DNA from: Tubiluchus corallicola
Taxonomy: Eukaryota > Priapulida > Priapulimorpha > Priapulimorphida > Tubiluchidae
Direction of reading: 5' to 3'
DNA length: 64,000 bases
NCBI GenBank assembly: GCA_030141605.1
Contig: JAQGDQ010000067.1
Span: forward strand, 186,001-250,000
In this document: positions 13,101 to 28,100 of the stretch, in pieces
Position numbering within the stretch: position 1 is the first letter of the stretch
How the letters are laid out: each line of letters begins with the position of its first letter
Notes under the pieces: generated by a model
What the model was told of the DNA's origin: nothing
The model's input: the letters and a program-made list of their open reading frames with translations, nothing else
The model's database searches: none
Program-made: the position numbers and the translations under genes

Positions 13101-16100
13101 TCATTTCCAGCATATCTGAAAAGATCGGCAGCAAGCTGGGTCCAGGGAAGTTTGGGAATATTATAAGTCAGCAGTAGTTCCTTTGACTGCTTCTTCTGGT
13201 ACTCATTGCAAGTATGACATCTGGACATGAAGTCTAATTTCGTGGTTCATTCCAGACCAGTAAATGACTCTGGCTTTCCTAAGATGTGCTTCAATTCTAT
13301 GGTTACTGGAGTGCACTCTCTTCAAACTTTCGGTCTTAACTGCTTAGGAATTACAATTCGTGTACCTCTGTAAACAATGTCGTCATTTGCAGTGATCATT
13401 TCTCTTTCAGATTAGAAGTCTCTGATATGCTCCAGGACATTATCAGGCCACCCAGTCATGGCAATGTTCTTCAGTAACTGCAACTGTTCGTCATTGCATG
13501 ATACTGTATTGTTTCAGTCTAGAATCTGAAACACGTAGTTCCTCCGTGTACTTTAAATACTCAGTTTTGTTATTCATGGTGTTCATCAAAATTGCATGTA
13601 GCTGCTAGTTCTCTGAGCTGGCTCTCTCATCTACAAACTCATTTGGGCTTTGGTCTGTTGTATTGAATACATATCTCTCGAAAATCACATTTTTTGTGGT
13701 TTGAAATCTGTTTCCAAAGCATCCAATATCTGGCTTACATATGCTGTCTGCTCTGCAGTAATGTCCAAATGCATGAGAATATTATAGCATCTTTTACCCA
13801 TCAAGGATAACAACGTAGCTATACATATACCCGTATAGCGTACACCCGTATACCTACTTCTTTTTGTCAAGGCCTGTAGTGATCTCATACTTTTGGTACA
13901 GGAAAACGTCCAGTTTTCACTTTCGTCACTGCCTTTGATATTCATCGGCGAAAGCACAGGAAAATTTGACACATTTGCCATTGTAATTCCCATTATTATT
14001 TATCATGCACCATACTGTACAGCCTGTGCATGTACATCACTGCGAGATAATGCTGTGCTTGTGACCTATCAGGGCTTTGGGCTCTGAGCTGTTCATTAAC
14101 GTTCTGTTACACATAACACTTCGCTACTCTGCAAGAACAATAGTGGCCCAGTGAAAGCCTTAACTGAAAAATGTTTATTGGCTGGTTGACTTTACACATC
14201 AAATTATCGTACCTGTAGCATAGAATCCATCTGCTGCTGCTTGCTTGTAATGCTAGGATTCTTCACGGGTAACAAAGTAACATTCGATGAAGTCCACCGT
14301 AAAACTTTTGCTTGTAAAATTTGCCGTTAAGTGCAAGTTCGTGTGAATGACATGACATTATTATACATATATATATATATATATTATATATATATAATAA
14401 TTATTAGCAACATGTAACTTTAACTGGTTTCTATAGCAAACTAGAATAACTAGAATTAGAATCTTAATTTCAAGATTACTAATCAATGATAGAATCATCC
14501 TTACATAATAATTTGTGATCAGTGAATATGTAACAATTTATAACTACATACAGCTCACTCAGATTTTAATTATATCGCAAAAGTTAATTAGTAATTAAAC
14601 TAACACTTTGAAATGTTAGACTGTTGGTGAGCTATTAGGATTGATTAAGATCTGCCTTGGTTGCAAAGTGCTGTGCAGTTACAGACTTGTAAACCAAAAT
14701 TTTTTGTATAAATCAATGTTCAATTATGGCCTTTTCAACTTTTTGGTCAAATAGGGTGTAAAAAATTCTATAATTTTAGGTCTTGATTCAGCTTCCTCAG
14801 TCAGTCTTAGTTATGTGTAACACTTTTTATGTTTTTAAGCATGCTTTGGAAGATGCTGAACAGTTAGAAAATGGAGGTGAATATCTCATTCAGAACGATC
14901 ACTATGCCATTGACAGTATTCAACCAAAATGTTCTGAACTTAGCTCAATGAGGACTAATTTGCATGCTACGTATAAAGAAAAACTTGAAATGTTACGAAG
15001 GTCTAAAGATCTGCATGAAAGAATTGAAAAGGTAATTCAATTCTAAAATGGCAATTTTACTATGTAGTTGCTTTTTAACTGGGCCACATTGACTTTTGTA
15101 CATTTAAAAATAACTTCTTGTGGTGTGCTACTAAAACAGAATCTTGTAAAAAAGCAAATAGTTGTTTGTTATTGAGTACTATTATTAAATATTAATTTTA
15201 TTTCTACACATGAACACACATACGAGCAAACATATATGCACTCAAGCGTACACACACACACGTGCACACCCTCGTAAAAAAGCATGTACTTATATTTAGA
15301 AACCTGTTTTCACAAAAGACACAATACTAATCCATAATATCCAATCATTTTATAAGAATGCAGAATAATCAACTAAACATACATTCCATCTACAAGTGAT
15401 TTTGCTTGGGAACAGCACTATAATGACCCAAAAAATTAAGACAGTGGAAAATTTGTATAAATCAGTATAAATAAATTTTCAATCTAAAACTGAATACTAC
15501 AATTATACTCCTCAAACAAGACAAGAAAATAGCAGATAAGGAAAATGGCCAGAATAAATTGTCAAATTGCAAAATCTATGCAAGTGGATCCACTCAGAAT
15601 TGATTCATGGGGCTTTAACAGTTTTAATGTTTGTTTTCTCTTTTTTACTATGATAATGACATAGTAAGCATTGAAAATTTGTTAAAAATAAGTGCTTTTA
15701 AGAGCTGTATAGTTATGTCTGCATCATCTTCCTGCCTTTCAGTTTACTGATTAAATTGTAAATAAGTAGTAAGCACCTGGAACTAACATAAAAAACTTGA
15801 TCATTCAGGCAAACAGTTGGTGTACAAGAGGAATAGATCTGTTAGCAACTCAGCAAGTAGAACGATGCCACACTGTAGATTCTGCAAGAGTTGCCGTGCA
15901 ACAGATTGAGGAGTTCATGGACTCGGCACATGGTATCAAGTTTGACAACCCAACTGAATTTCATAAAATTTTTGAGAAGATTGTCACACCTGAAACCAAG
16001 GCACTAGTGCAACAGGTGAAGTTATTAAACAAACAGAAAATATGTGCACAACAAATTTATTTGAATACTTGCTAAAGGTAAAAGCATTTACTCACTGTTA

Positions 16101-19100
16101 AGTATTGTAGTAAAATAAAAAGAGGTTCCACAAAATTGACGTATGCTATATGTAAAAAAAGCTGCTGAAATTGCACTAGAGAGACTGTACCATAATAAGC
16201 AAAAAGCAAAAAATTGGCCTACAACAGAGTCACAGCATCGATTGGGCTCATTAAATGCATTCAATGCACTATTTTTAAATCAGGTGTTGAAAAGAATGGA
16301 GGATGTACAAGTGATGCTTGAGAAAAGAAAAAAGGTTGTGCAACGAGTAGTCGAAAGACCCACTAGAATTGTGCAGCCTGTGGTGCTTGACAAACAACAA
16401 AAGAAAATATCTAGTGCTGCTAAGGTAAGCTTTAACTCGACATGTGTGACCGTGCATAGCAAAACAGTCCATAGTGCGCTAATTTAGTTATGGAGCTAGT
16501 AGGCTACCCGAGTCCTCATCGGATTAGTTTGTAAACTGCTGTTTTTTTGCAGAAATGCTGTAGAAAATGCATAAACAAAAGCCTTAAATTTTGCAAGCAT
16601 CTCTGTCATTTTTACCCAATAAGAATCGGGAGATCGCGGGTTATGTCATTTTTGGCCAATCAGAGGCATTAACGTCGCGCGACGTAGTCATCACGTGACG
16701 TCGAGTGCAAAGCAATCCCCAGCAATGCCAGTATCAACAAAGTCGAGACAGAAGTGGGAAGAACATTGAACTTGCATTTAAAAATGAACGGATTTACCTC
16801 TTCTTACATTGTTATTATGATTGTTATTAGTTTAGATTTTTTGTAGTAACAGTGATTTGCATTTCATATGTGAATTACAGGTTTTCAGCATTCTTTTCAG
16901 TAACATGTAGGCAAACACATGTACTTGAATACTTTCCTATAGTTTTCTCTAATATGTACGATTCAAGTCTTTGGCTGCTTTAGGCCCCATGTGTTTATCA
17001 ACACAAATACTGTATTATCAAAATTTTTGGTGGGGTCTTTGTGAGCAGAAAGACTTCTCAGAAGTGCTAGAATAAAGCTTGGGGTTATAAGACTCATGAA
17101 AATAAGACTCCTCAAGACAGTTACGTATGCCTTTCAAAATATTAGTAATAATGATAAATAAAAAGTGTTGCAGCAATAATAAAAATTGTTGTACAAAACC
17201 TTCTCTTCAATTTTTATCATTTTGTTGTGTATATTTTTTGTGATAATTTTTTCTATGAGTTAACTACTTAGTTTTCTCCCTTTTCAAAGACACATGTCTT
17301 TTCCGACTTGTAGTAATAATTATCACACCTGTAATTAGCATTTTTGGTGACTGATTTAGCTGAAATGGCACTAACATACAGAAATAGCGGGACTACATGA
17401 CAAACATGTGCAGTTACAGTATAGGTACTATAGCTACATACAAAAACCTGATGTCTGTATATGCGTGAAAAAGAAGTAACACATTTTCTACCTACATGAT
17501 GTTATACCTGGAATTATTTGTGGTGGGTATCTGAAATGACACTGAATTCTGAAAACTGCCTTTATACAGTACTAGTACCATCAAGGGAATGCTAACATTT
17601 TACTTGTCACTTATAATTATAAAGCTAAGCATAACATAGTCATAACAAGTATCTCAGCTGGTAAAAATGATACCTGTAATTACCAATGTTAATAATTTAC
17701 CTGTTTAAAACAAATTTTATAATATCAAAAGTGTTCAAGTCGATTTAATTTCTCATAAGTTTACAACTATCTAAACTGTGTACAAAAATCAAAAATAACT
17801 ACGTAATTGTGACGTTAAAGTTGGAAATGTTGGATTTGTATCACTTGTAATTACCCTGAGTTGTTAGTATACCTGGAAATGATAACCTGGAGCATGTTTA
17901 CAACAATGTACTTAAATAGCAGATTATTTATAAAATGGGCATAGTTATTCTCATATGTTTTTTTTTTCAGTTTTATTAGCAGTATAGACCAACTCTTTTA
18001 ATTGTCTCACCTGTAATTAATTTTCTTTACCTGGCAAACACAAACACTCCAAAGATACTCTGCTGATATATTTGTTTATAAGTTATACAAAAATTTTAAA
18101 AAGACGAAAACAAACATATTATTGGTAACATAAAAAAATTTTAAACTCTCGTGTGATAAAATTAATTACTATAACTTACCTTTAATTAAATTAACAAAGG
18201 TAGCACAGGTAAATAACAAAGGTACTCAAAATTCATCAAAAAGAGGTACAATTGATATACTTGCATACGAGCTGACAGAAAGGAAATTATACTTAATAGT
18301 ACTCTCCCAAACCCCATAGTAACCAATACCTTCCTCAGTTGCTATGTAAATTTACTGAAAACAGTAACACAAACTTTGCAAGCCATTTTCTCCCAATTTT
18401 AATTTTGAATTTTTCGCCATCCACTATAAATGCCAATATCTTTGTTCAGAAACAACCTAGAGAGCTGAAACTGGTACCAAAATGATCAGCATGAACAGTA
18501 GAATATGAACATGCATATAATTAAAAATTAAAAATTGATACCTAGGAAATGATACCTGGATGGTTTTGCTATGACATACATACCCCATTACTCATATATT
18601 ATACATTGCTTACTAAATATGATGATTGTTTAGATTATTATCAAATGATTATATTCTTGAGGCTAACAGATTGGCTGTGCTTGATTGTGCTGGCACCGAA
18701 ATTATTTTCAGTCTAAAAGAAAATAGAAAAGCATGTTTTTACAGAATTGTAGAGGTGCATTTTCTAGTTTCGATTTGACTTTAATGAATCAAGCAAAAGC
18801 TGCAGCCATTTTTAGAAGTGAAAGCAAGCTGTCAGCATACCGAAAAGATAATGGCTGGCAAATTGTTTTACGGCATATACGAACTCTAAAAAGTAGATTT
18901 AAGTAAGTGTCTTAATATAAACATTTTGAGAAATTAATACTTTGATTCTAAAGCATTTACACCCAAGAAATTATTTCTCTCATTTTTATCTTTAAAGTGG
19001 TCCTCTTCATTTCACATGAAAGCACCAAAGAGACATTGCAAGACACCTCGTCTTGATGATGTGCTGATCCTGGCTATTTGTATCATAGAGGAAGGGTGTG

Positions 19101-22100
19101 GTTAATATAGCTGTACCAGTTCAGTAGTTCACCCTAGAGGCATTGCCCTGACATAATTCAGTACCTGGTCTTGCCATTTCAGTAAGGCCTGCTTTGAATG
19201 TTGGATCTCCAGTTATAAGACTCCGATTTATAGCTTTCCTTTCTGTAACTACGCCAATATTCGAGCAAGCCTACATGAGCAACTTCATTTTTTGGCTTTT
19301 TAGTTCACATTTAGTAATGCCCAATGCTAACGCTTGTGTGTTGCAGACTACCTAGTGCTCAACTATGTTAAACTGACAGTACCTGTTTTTCAGTACAAAA
19401 ATTCAGCAGTTTGAGAGTTACCATAAACAGAAGAAGCAATGCTATTATAAACCTGACAGAGCAATTTATTTGGTATTTTTCAGCTAACACCGTTCCATAG
19501 CCAAGTATAGTCTGTAAAAAAGGAAACAGATATATTAAATAGCAAGCCTTACAACAAATTGATCAAATGTTAAACATTCAATACCACTAGTAAATAGGAA
19601 GAAAATAACATGACCAAAGTGACCAAACATAAAGAACCACATCAACAAAAGTGATCATCCAAGAGCAGTGAATGGAGAAAACTCTCACAACATGAAAAGC
19701 CATTTAAAAAGCCATACTGTAGTAGGAATTCCTAAAAAAAGAATGCATTCTTCAAATAATACAGACAAAATTAAGGCCTGCCTCCACCTTGATTTAAATT
19801 TAGTGTGAAATCACTTTCTTCTCTATATTTCTTCTTCTTCGTTATGGTATTATAAAGTGAGATGAAAAAATTGGATAGCACATGGTTTTTGTTGTATATT
19901 GGAATTTTTATTTATGTTGCAGATACCAGTAGATGCCATTCAAAGGACTGATAGCCCTGAACGAATTGGATTTACTAGTGACTGTGATGTTAATTTTGAC
20001 ATCACATTAGTTAATCCTGACCCAGATATGGTGCAAGCAAAAAGAAGGTAAAACACTGCTGTCAAGAAGAGGCACCTTATATAATCTTAAATTTCTCCAT
20101 TAAATGCTATTTTACTGATTTCCTTAGTACAGGAGCTCAATTAATCCCATTGATATTAACCATGACACTTTCAAGTGTTTCAGAATGTCGATATTGTACC
20201 CAAAATCATTGGTTCAATGGAGTCAGTAAAATAAAGTAACAAACAATAGATTTTAATACTGTATACAGGTTAATTTTGTGAACCAAATAGTTTATTTAAA
20301 TAAGATATTGTTTTTAATATCGTGTGATTAGACTTAAATCAGCAAGATCATAACTTTTGTGCATTGAAAATGAAAGCATCTTTTTCCTTAACAATACTTC
20401 TCAAAATGGCCATAAAACTAAAAATGGAAGAGACGGTAACATTTTTTTCTGCCCCAATGCTGACTAGTGCCATTAAAATAAATAAACATACTTTCGAGAA
20501 AGAAAGTTTAGAACGAAATAAATTTAGATGCCATTTATTCCTTTTAACACAGAATGAGAGAGAGAACAGCAGTTGTCTTTTAACATAAAACTGTTATGAA
20601 TAAAATTTAATTCTAATCTAATTTGTTTACTTGGGATTATGTGGAGTGCAATACAATGCTCTCCCCCTTTATGGAGAACTTTCCACACAAATTATACAGT
20701 TAAACAGCACATCAGTCTATGCTAACAAACTAGACTTAAGAAAGCAAGTCAACTAATTAACTTTCAAACAATATGTTGAGTACAATAAGTATGAACCTTT
20801 AAACCCGGTAAACAGGGTAAAGTATGAACACTAACTAATCCAAAGTTTTAAAAAACTCTCTTGCCTTTGTGGCGGCAGGCCATCCAGTGCACTTACAAAT
20901 CTTCTTTTGTTCATAAGAGTTAGTGTAGTGCTTCTCAGCAAAAATTTCTGAATCTACATCATCAGATGCAATGGCAGCTTCAGCAGTAAATAGACTCTGA
21001 GTAGAACTGTTAGGCATAAGAATTTGTGCTGCACGCACTTGCTCATCACGACCAAAAATGAGTTTCACAAGCTTCCCTAGCTTCTACTGACCTCTAGGAA
21101 GGTTTTCTTTCACTAACACAATTTTACGAACTTTAATATAATCAGTATACATGTTTCTAAGTTTCTTAACACATTGAAATTCATGCAAATGAATCAAATA
21201 TTCAGTCTTCCAGACAGACCAAAAGGTTTGTAATACATGATGTCTATGTTTCAAACGTGAAAGTAAGTGCTCAACATTACTTTGCTTTAAAACATTAAAA
21301 TCATCCTCGAATTTTGGCAAACAAGATAGTTGCAAGTCCTTGCACATAATAAAAAGTACTCCTCACTACCTAATAAAAAGTTATTAGGAGTAAAAGAAAA
21401 CCCGTCCCCAACATCTGAATACACAAACGTCAGGGGCCTATTATTCCACACTGCCTCAATTTCAGTAATGAAAGTTTTCGCAACAGATTTATACAGTGCC
21501 CACTTGACTAAACCTACCAAGCGGCATGTTCTACATTAAATATCCAACGTATGCCTTTGGAGGATACAAAATTCTGTACAAGCACATTATCAAAGGATTG
21601 ACACCACAATATGTGAAGAAAAACCTTTGAAATCTTGAAGTACTTAGGATTGTTCAGGTGTCAAGTCCTTTACCAACTCAAGGTGCAATGCTTATGTGAC
21701 AGCACATGTAAAAAGGCAAATATATTATTTTTGTTCATTACCAAAACCTATATCTTTGCAAAACAGACGCTTAAGATAGTCCACAGGAGTAATAAGAACT
21801 AGGAGCAATTGTAATATGCAAAAAAGGCAACGGAGGAATAGACGGACATTGGTAAAAATTAAACACCTATCCAAGACCTTTTTCACCTGACGTCTGCCCT
21901 CTGGAATCCAATAATTTTGGTGAGAAGAACCCAGAGTGTGCCTAACTCTTTGACGGAAGCTCTTTTCATGAAAGTCGTCAACAACTAAATTTGTGAAATA
22001 ATTCATTGTATCAGCTAAAACACCAGAGTTTTGCAAACGACACTACATATAATAAGATTCCCTCATCTTTGTAAGCATTTAACTGGGCAAAACGACCACT

Positions 22101-25100
22101 CTTTCTGTTTTTTATAGGTCAATAATATCCTCTTCAAATCCTATGGACTGTCTGTATGTACAATATGTACAAATCCATATGTACAAATGAAAGCCATAGC
22201 TTTAACGCACCTACCAACTCATCAGGTGACAGAATATCACTACAACATATAGACTTTTTATGAATACGCTGCAAAAAATGAGAAATCCAAGCCGTAACTC
22301 TAATAAGCTTAAACAAAGAATTGAATCTCTGAACACTAATCGAGTACTGTGTACTGCTCAACACAAGTATGCTAGATAAACCAGCTGTAGTCTTCTTTTC
22401 AGCCTGTACTGCTTCAAACATAGCCTTGACTAACCTTGATTCTGGAAAGCTGTCTCTTTCATCTTGAAGACATGGTGGACCATGTACTCAAATAGTTGAA
22501 GAAATCAGTTCTTCAGCCCGTACCCCCTGTGGTAAGAACAGCAGGGTTTCATTACCTGGACAGAAAGACCAGGTAGATGGATCATTTAACTCATGGATCT
22601 CAGAAACTCTATTACAAACAAATAGCTTCCACCGATGAGGGTCTCCTTTAATCCAAGACAATGCTACTTGAGAATAAGTCTAACAGTATATTTTGACCTG
22701 ATTAGAAAGATGAAGGATGATGTTGTGAACAAACTTAACTAAGAGTGCAGCAATTAAACTGCCAAGCAACTCTAATCTGGGTAATGCAACTTTCTTAAGA
22801 GATGCCACCCTAGCTTTTGCTATAACAAGTGATGATTCACTCCCTTATACCTAACGAGAGAACTCTTATATATTTTTGTTATATTTTATTGCTTACATTC
22901 CTTGGTTTTCCCATACATGATCGAAACCTATTAAGCTCAATACACCTCTCACATTACAGCACCATATATATATATATATATATATATAGTATACATACTA
23001 CAGCACCATAACCCTTTAGCGATGCATCACGAAATGCATGTAATTGAATATCTGCATCTACAAGATCTGACCGCTGATTTCCACTAAAGAAACGCCTCGG
23101 AATGTGCCAACTACTGAGTGTGCAAAGAAAGTTAATCAATTTTTCCAAGCGCACAAACTGTTCACCTGGTATGTTGACTTTCGATTCAATCCCCAACTGC
23201 CATAACTCTTGAAACAGACATTTTGCAAACTTTGTGTAAGGTCTAATAAGACAACTGGGATCGAATATCCGAGCAAAGCCACTAAGATCAACTTGCTTTG
23301 TAACATTATCCTGTGGCACACTCAAAGAACAGGCAAAGCAAAAACAGTCATCATCTACAGACAGTAAACCTAAAATTTTTGAAGTGTGTGTTTGCAACAC
23401 CAAACCTTCAGTTTTATTGACAAGATCTTTGAGCAAGACAGAATTAGATGTCCATTTACCAAGTACCATTTACCAGCCTTTAACGTGATACTGTGTACTT
23501 CATCCAACAGGTAACAAGCCTGAGATTCACTATCAGCTCCGGACAACCAATCATCAACATATAAATTTTATTGCAACTCCCGTACAACAACTGCAGATTG
23601 ATCAAACTTAGAAGAATGATGTTTGATGGTCGTATTAAGTAAAAATGGACTATAGCATACACCAAATGTTACAGTATTGGACCTAATTACAGCAGCTTTT
23701 ATCACCTATGTACCAAAGAAACTGGTGAATATCCTTATCAGCCATTAGTTGTCTAATTTGAAAAGTTGATATATAACTATCCCATTACTGTCATGGGGTA
23801 GCAAATGTAGCGATATTTCTAGAATTGACTATTAAATTAATGTCTTTTTGACGTGTGTAATTTTAGAGGCAGAAAATATAGGAAGATGGGTGAGCTATTA
23901 GGAAGGACTGAAGAAAGAAAAAGAGAAAAACTCAATCTTATTTAAACTATTTTATAAAGTGTGCATAATGCTTAGCAGAATGTATTACTTCACTGTGTAT
24001 ATTTAACTTGCATAATATGTTATTTTAATCTTTCAACAAAATTTAAACTCTGCAATGAATAAAAACAAAATCAAACTGACATGTGTCAAATAGTCCGTGT
24101 ATACAGAAACGCACGGCTCATATCAACTTTACGAAGAGGCTAATTAAAGGCCAATGCATATGAAGTCAGGTGATAAAGCCAGCATAAAACTATATAATGC
24201 AACCATGTAGGTAACCTACAGATAGACGTGACTGGATTATTTATGAGCAACAGAGAATATAAAAAATAAACTAAATGTATTTAGAGCAAAAGAAAAAGAT
24301 TTTGCAGGAGAAAACTGCAACGTTAATCAAAATATAAAAATGAAAAATAATTTCAAAAATCAAGAATTAAACTCACGGCCCATGCATCGTGACATCGAGG
24401 CCAATTAAAGGCCAATGCATATGAAGTCAGGTGATCAAGCCAGCATAAAACTATATAATGAAACCATGTAGGTAACCTACAGATAGACGTGCCTGGATTA
24501 TTTATGAGCAACAGAAAATATAAAATAAACTAAATGTGTTTAGAGCAAAAGGCAAAGATTTTGAAGGAGAAAACTGCAATGTGAATCGAAATATAAAAAT
24601 GAAAAATAATTACAAAAATCAAGAATTATACTTGACCGCCCATGCATCGTGGCATCATGGGTATAGGTGGCGCTTTTGAATTGTGTGCTGCAAGAATGAA
24701 ATCTTGTGCCTGCTCTATCATGTTGAACTGATAAGTGGGGTGGCAGAGCATTAAAGGTCTAATCACTGGTCTCTGGTTCAAGTTCCAGTTATTATTACTA
24801 TGAATCTTTTATTCAAAATACAATATACAAATAATAACACGTTTATACAAACACAGAAATATACAAAGCTTAAAATTCTACCTAGCCCTCTATTTGCAGG
24901 GCAATATTGACAATAGTTAGAGAGACGAATTTCATCATTGCTAAACAATAGCAGAAAATATGTGCTAAAGTTCCCAACTGGTTAACAATTTCTCAACATC
25001 TCGTTTCTTTAACTCATTAACTGCGATGGGTAATAATTGTCGTCAAATAAACAGCAACGGCTTATGAGCATTCTGGCATTCACAATCATAATCTAATTAA

Positions 25101-28100
25101 TGATATCGTTAATTGCCAGCTAATTTGAAAAAGTTGATACCATGAGTATCCTCTTTCTGTCATGGATACAGGTGGTGCTGTTGGACTGTGTGTTACAAAG
25201 ATGAAATCTTAGGTGCGCTCTGTCATGTTGAACTGGTAGTTCAGGTGGTAGAGCATGGAAGGTCTAATCCTAGGTCTCGGGTTCAAGTATCGACTAGTTC
25301 ACAGCTCATTATCCGCGACTAGCTTACAGCTCATTATCCGCAATGGGTAGTAATTGTTGTGACATAAATAGTAATGGCTTATGAACATTCACATTCCACT
25401 GTCATAATTTAATTAAAGATTTAGGCTGTGTTCAATAATTTTCTGTAACTAAGCATATAAACCTGCCCATAATGTTTATGTGCCCAGTAACAAAAGCAAA
25501 TGTCGCTGTTAGTGCTAGGACATTCGTCTACACTGATCACGTTCGTAATTTCTTTCATGGGCGCCGGCAGGCGGACGCACTGATGCACGTGCGTCCACAT
25601 AATTTCTTAAGAAATTTTTTATGGCTATATAATTTTTTAACGGTAAACCAAAAAGCACATCACCCTTGTTTGTTTGTGCAATCGCAGAGCAGTCAGCTGA
25701 TTTCCAGAGTGAAGTTATGTTTATGTGTATCACGTAGAGTCGATTCTCTTATCGATTTCCGTTGTCTAGACAGTTTTTAGCTAACTGTAACTGCACTTCT
25801 GAATTTAGGGGTTGGGCCCAAGGGGCCTGCCTACCCCCCCCCCCCCTTCACGTTTGTAGTGAAATTATGAGTCACGAGTTTGAGGTGACACTATGAGTTT
25901 TAAACTAGTAAACTTGCCTGAGGAAATAGCTTCTAGCAACCGCAAAATGGACTAAAACGCAGTAAAATTGCATTTAGCTGTATCCAGAGGGAAAAATTAG
26001 CACGCACGCAAACATATTAAATTTTGTATGAACAGTTGGTGGGCTGTAAACTTAACAGTCTCAAATCAGTTTTATATTTAACTATCCACATTTTGCTGGA
26101 TAGATAACCTTGACACTAAATAAATTAAGCTTATATAGGTAATGGGTCATCCGCATTTCAGTGTATTACGAACTTGTTTTTAAGATATATGACTACTACA
26201 ATAAAATACAATGACTATTGCCTAGGTAAACGTAGGTAAAATATATTTATTAAAGCAGAATTTTTCCCGTTTGAGGAAGTCTGTGTACCATAATTTACAT
26301 CTCATTTGACGCCTCCAAATTATGCTTAAATACAGGAAAATGTGTTGGTGGCATTTTCACCCGGACCCCCTAGCTGCTTGTGCGTCAAAATTTCTAACCT
26401 CTGACGGCGCCCATGATTTCGTTTGTGCTACATAACCTACGCAGAAACCAGCACAGTAAATTTAGAAAGACTGTATGTATTTAGATTTGATATGCGTTAA
26501 GGAGTGTGCTCTTGCACAGGAAGCCTTCAAGGCAGACTATTGATTGACGGAGCCATGTACACAGAAATTCAAACGAAAGCATGTCTACTGTGTGAGTCCG
26601 TGTAATGTTCAGTTTTAGCTTCATATGCGTTATTTCCTACGTTGTGCAGATTTTGCAGATGCATATCTGAATTTCCTGTTAGAGACATTTGACGCTTTGA
26701 TAAACATTGACTTTCCCTGGTCATTTGATTATAGTGCTGACTATTAACGATGTCTCAATTGATTTTAGCTTTCCGGGACGTGTGTAAGAACAATGCATTG
26801 AGTGTAATGCGTACTCAAGCATCCGTCAACTAATTGGCTTGAAACATATTGTACAGCTAGTATATTATCTTTGGAGCGATTTCTGTAAAGAACATACTAG
26901 CTCGAATTAATGCTGCAACCAACCTAAGTGTATACTAAAATTGTAACCACCTTACCGTTACGACTAGACTGCATTTAGCATAATCTGTCATTTTTATGGT
27001 AACCTTTACAATATTTGCGCTTCATTGGAGCACCATTGAGCGCTTGTTTGCTTGCACGCGATAACTGCGATAACCTACAGCCTCGTGCATACCATGTTGA
27101 TATATTTTCCTTCTGTTTGATATCGTGTCTCTCTCTTCCGCAAAACATGGTAGTTGCGGAAACTCGCAGAGTGTATTACTGCGATTGTTTATCATAGCTA
27201 CATGTTTAAACTGTTTTAATCATTATGGAATCGTCGCGTTTTATGATATTTACGGTGCACTTTAACGCGAGTCTGGCTCTCTGTGGCAGTTAGTGTGTTG
27301 TCACTAATGATAAAAAATATAAGTGTGGCGTTATTATTGCAATCAGACAGTCCTGGTTGTTACTGAATCGCGCTGACGAGGCTAAGGTCATCATGACGCA
27401 GGAATCGAAGTCTTCCACTCATCCCTTGACTGTTTTGTGCTTAATTTTCTGGGCATTGTTCAGGCTTATGTACAACTGTGTGTCAATAATAATGCATGCT
27501 TTACCACCATTATTAACGTCTGTGAAAGGAGGCCTTCCACAGTTGACGCAGCAACCTAAAGTTGCCGAAGCGTCACTCCGACCAGAAGTCAGGTTTGTAT
27601 GACATGTAGCCTATTCTTGATTTTGTGTGTGTGTGTGTGTGCGTGCGTGCGCGGGTGTGTGTGCATGCATGTGTTCATGCATATTCGTGTGTGTGTGCGT
27701 GTGCACTTGCGTGCGCATGCATGTGTGCATATTTGTGTGTGTGTGTGCGTGCGTGCGTGTGTGTGTGTTCTCTATTGTCTTTTGATTTCATTATTAATTC
27801 GATTATTTTTAGTTTGTTTTTATCCTTATTGCCGGATCTTAAATTTCTGGATGGCATGTATGTTTTAATCAGTTCTACAAGAAAGTATCTTTACCCATTT
27901 ACATTTAAATGGACTTGACCATGCAGAGTTTTGAGTTTGATTCTAGGTTGTACCAGAAGCCAGTGCAGCTCCGTAATGTTTGAGTTATGTGACCCCCTTT
28001 GCGCAAATGCACGATCACTATTTACACAGTTTTTATTTTTTTTGTAGTTTGTTTACAGTTTTGTAAAACGTTTAACAGCAATACACTGCAGTAGTCTAGC

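Noticed and set aside
16143-16283. In-frame extension upstream of MCF2L exon 16284
   Set aside because: The preceding exon ends at a good GTGAAG donor, a CAG acceptor precedes 16284, and the extension has no family similarity; retention would meet a stop.
25236-25300. Possible functional tRNA gene
   Set aside because: A and B boxes are present but no complete cloverleaf is evident and a second diverged copy shares non-tRNA flanks, so it is a SINE.
27599-27918. Cys/Val-rich frames
   Set aside because: Artefacts of the GT microsatellite.
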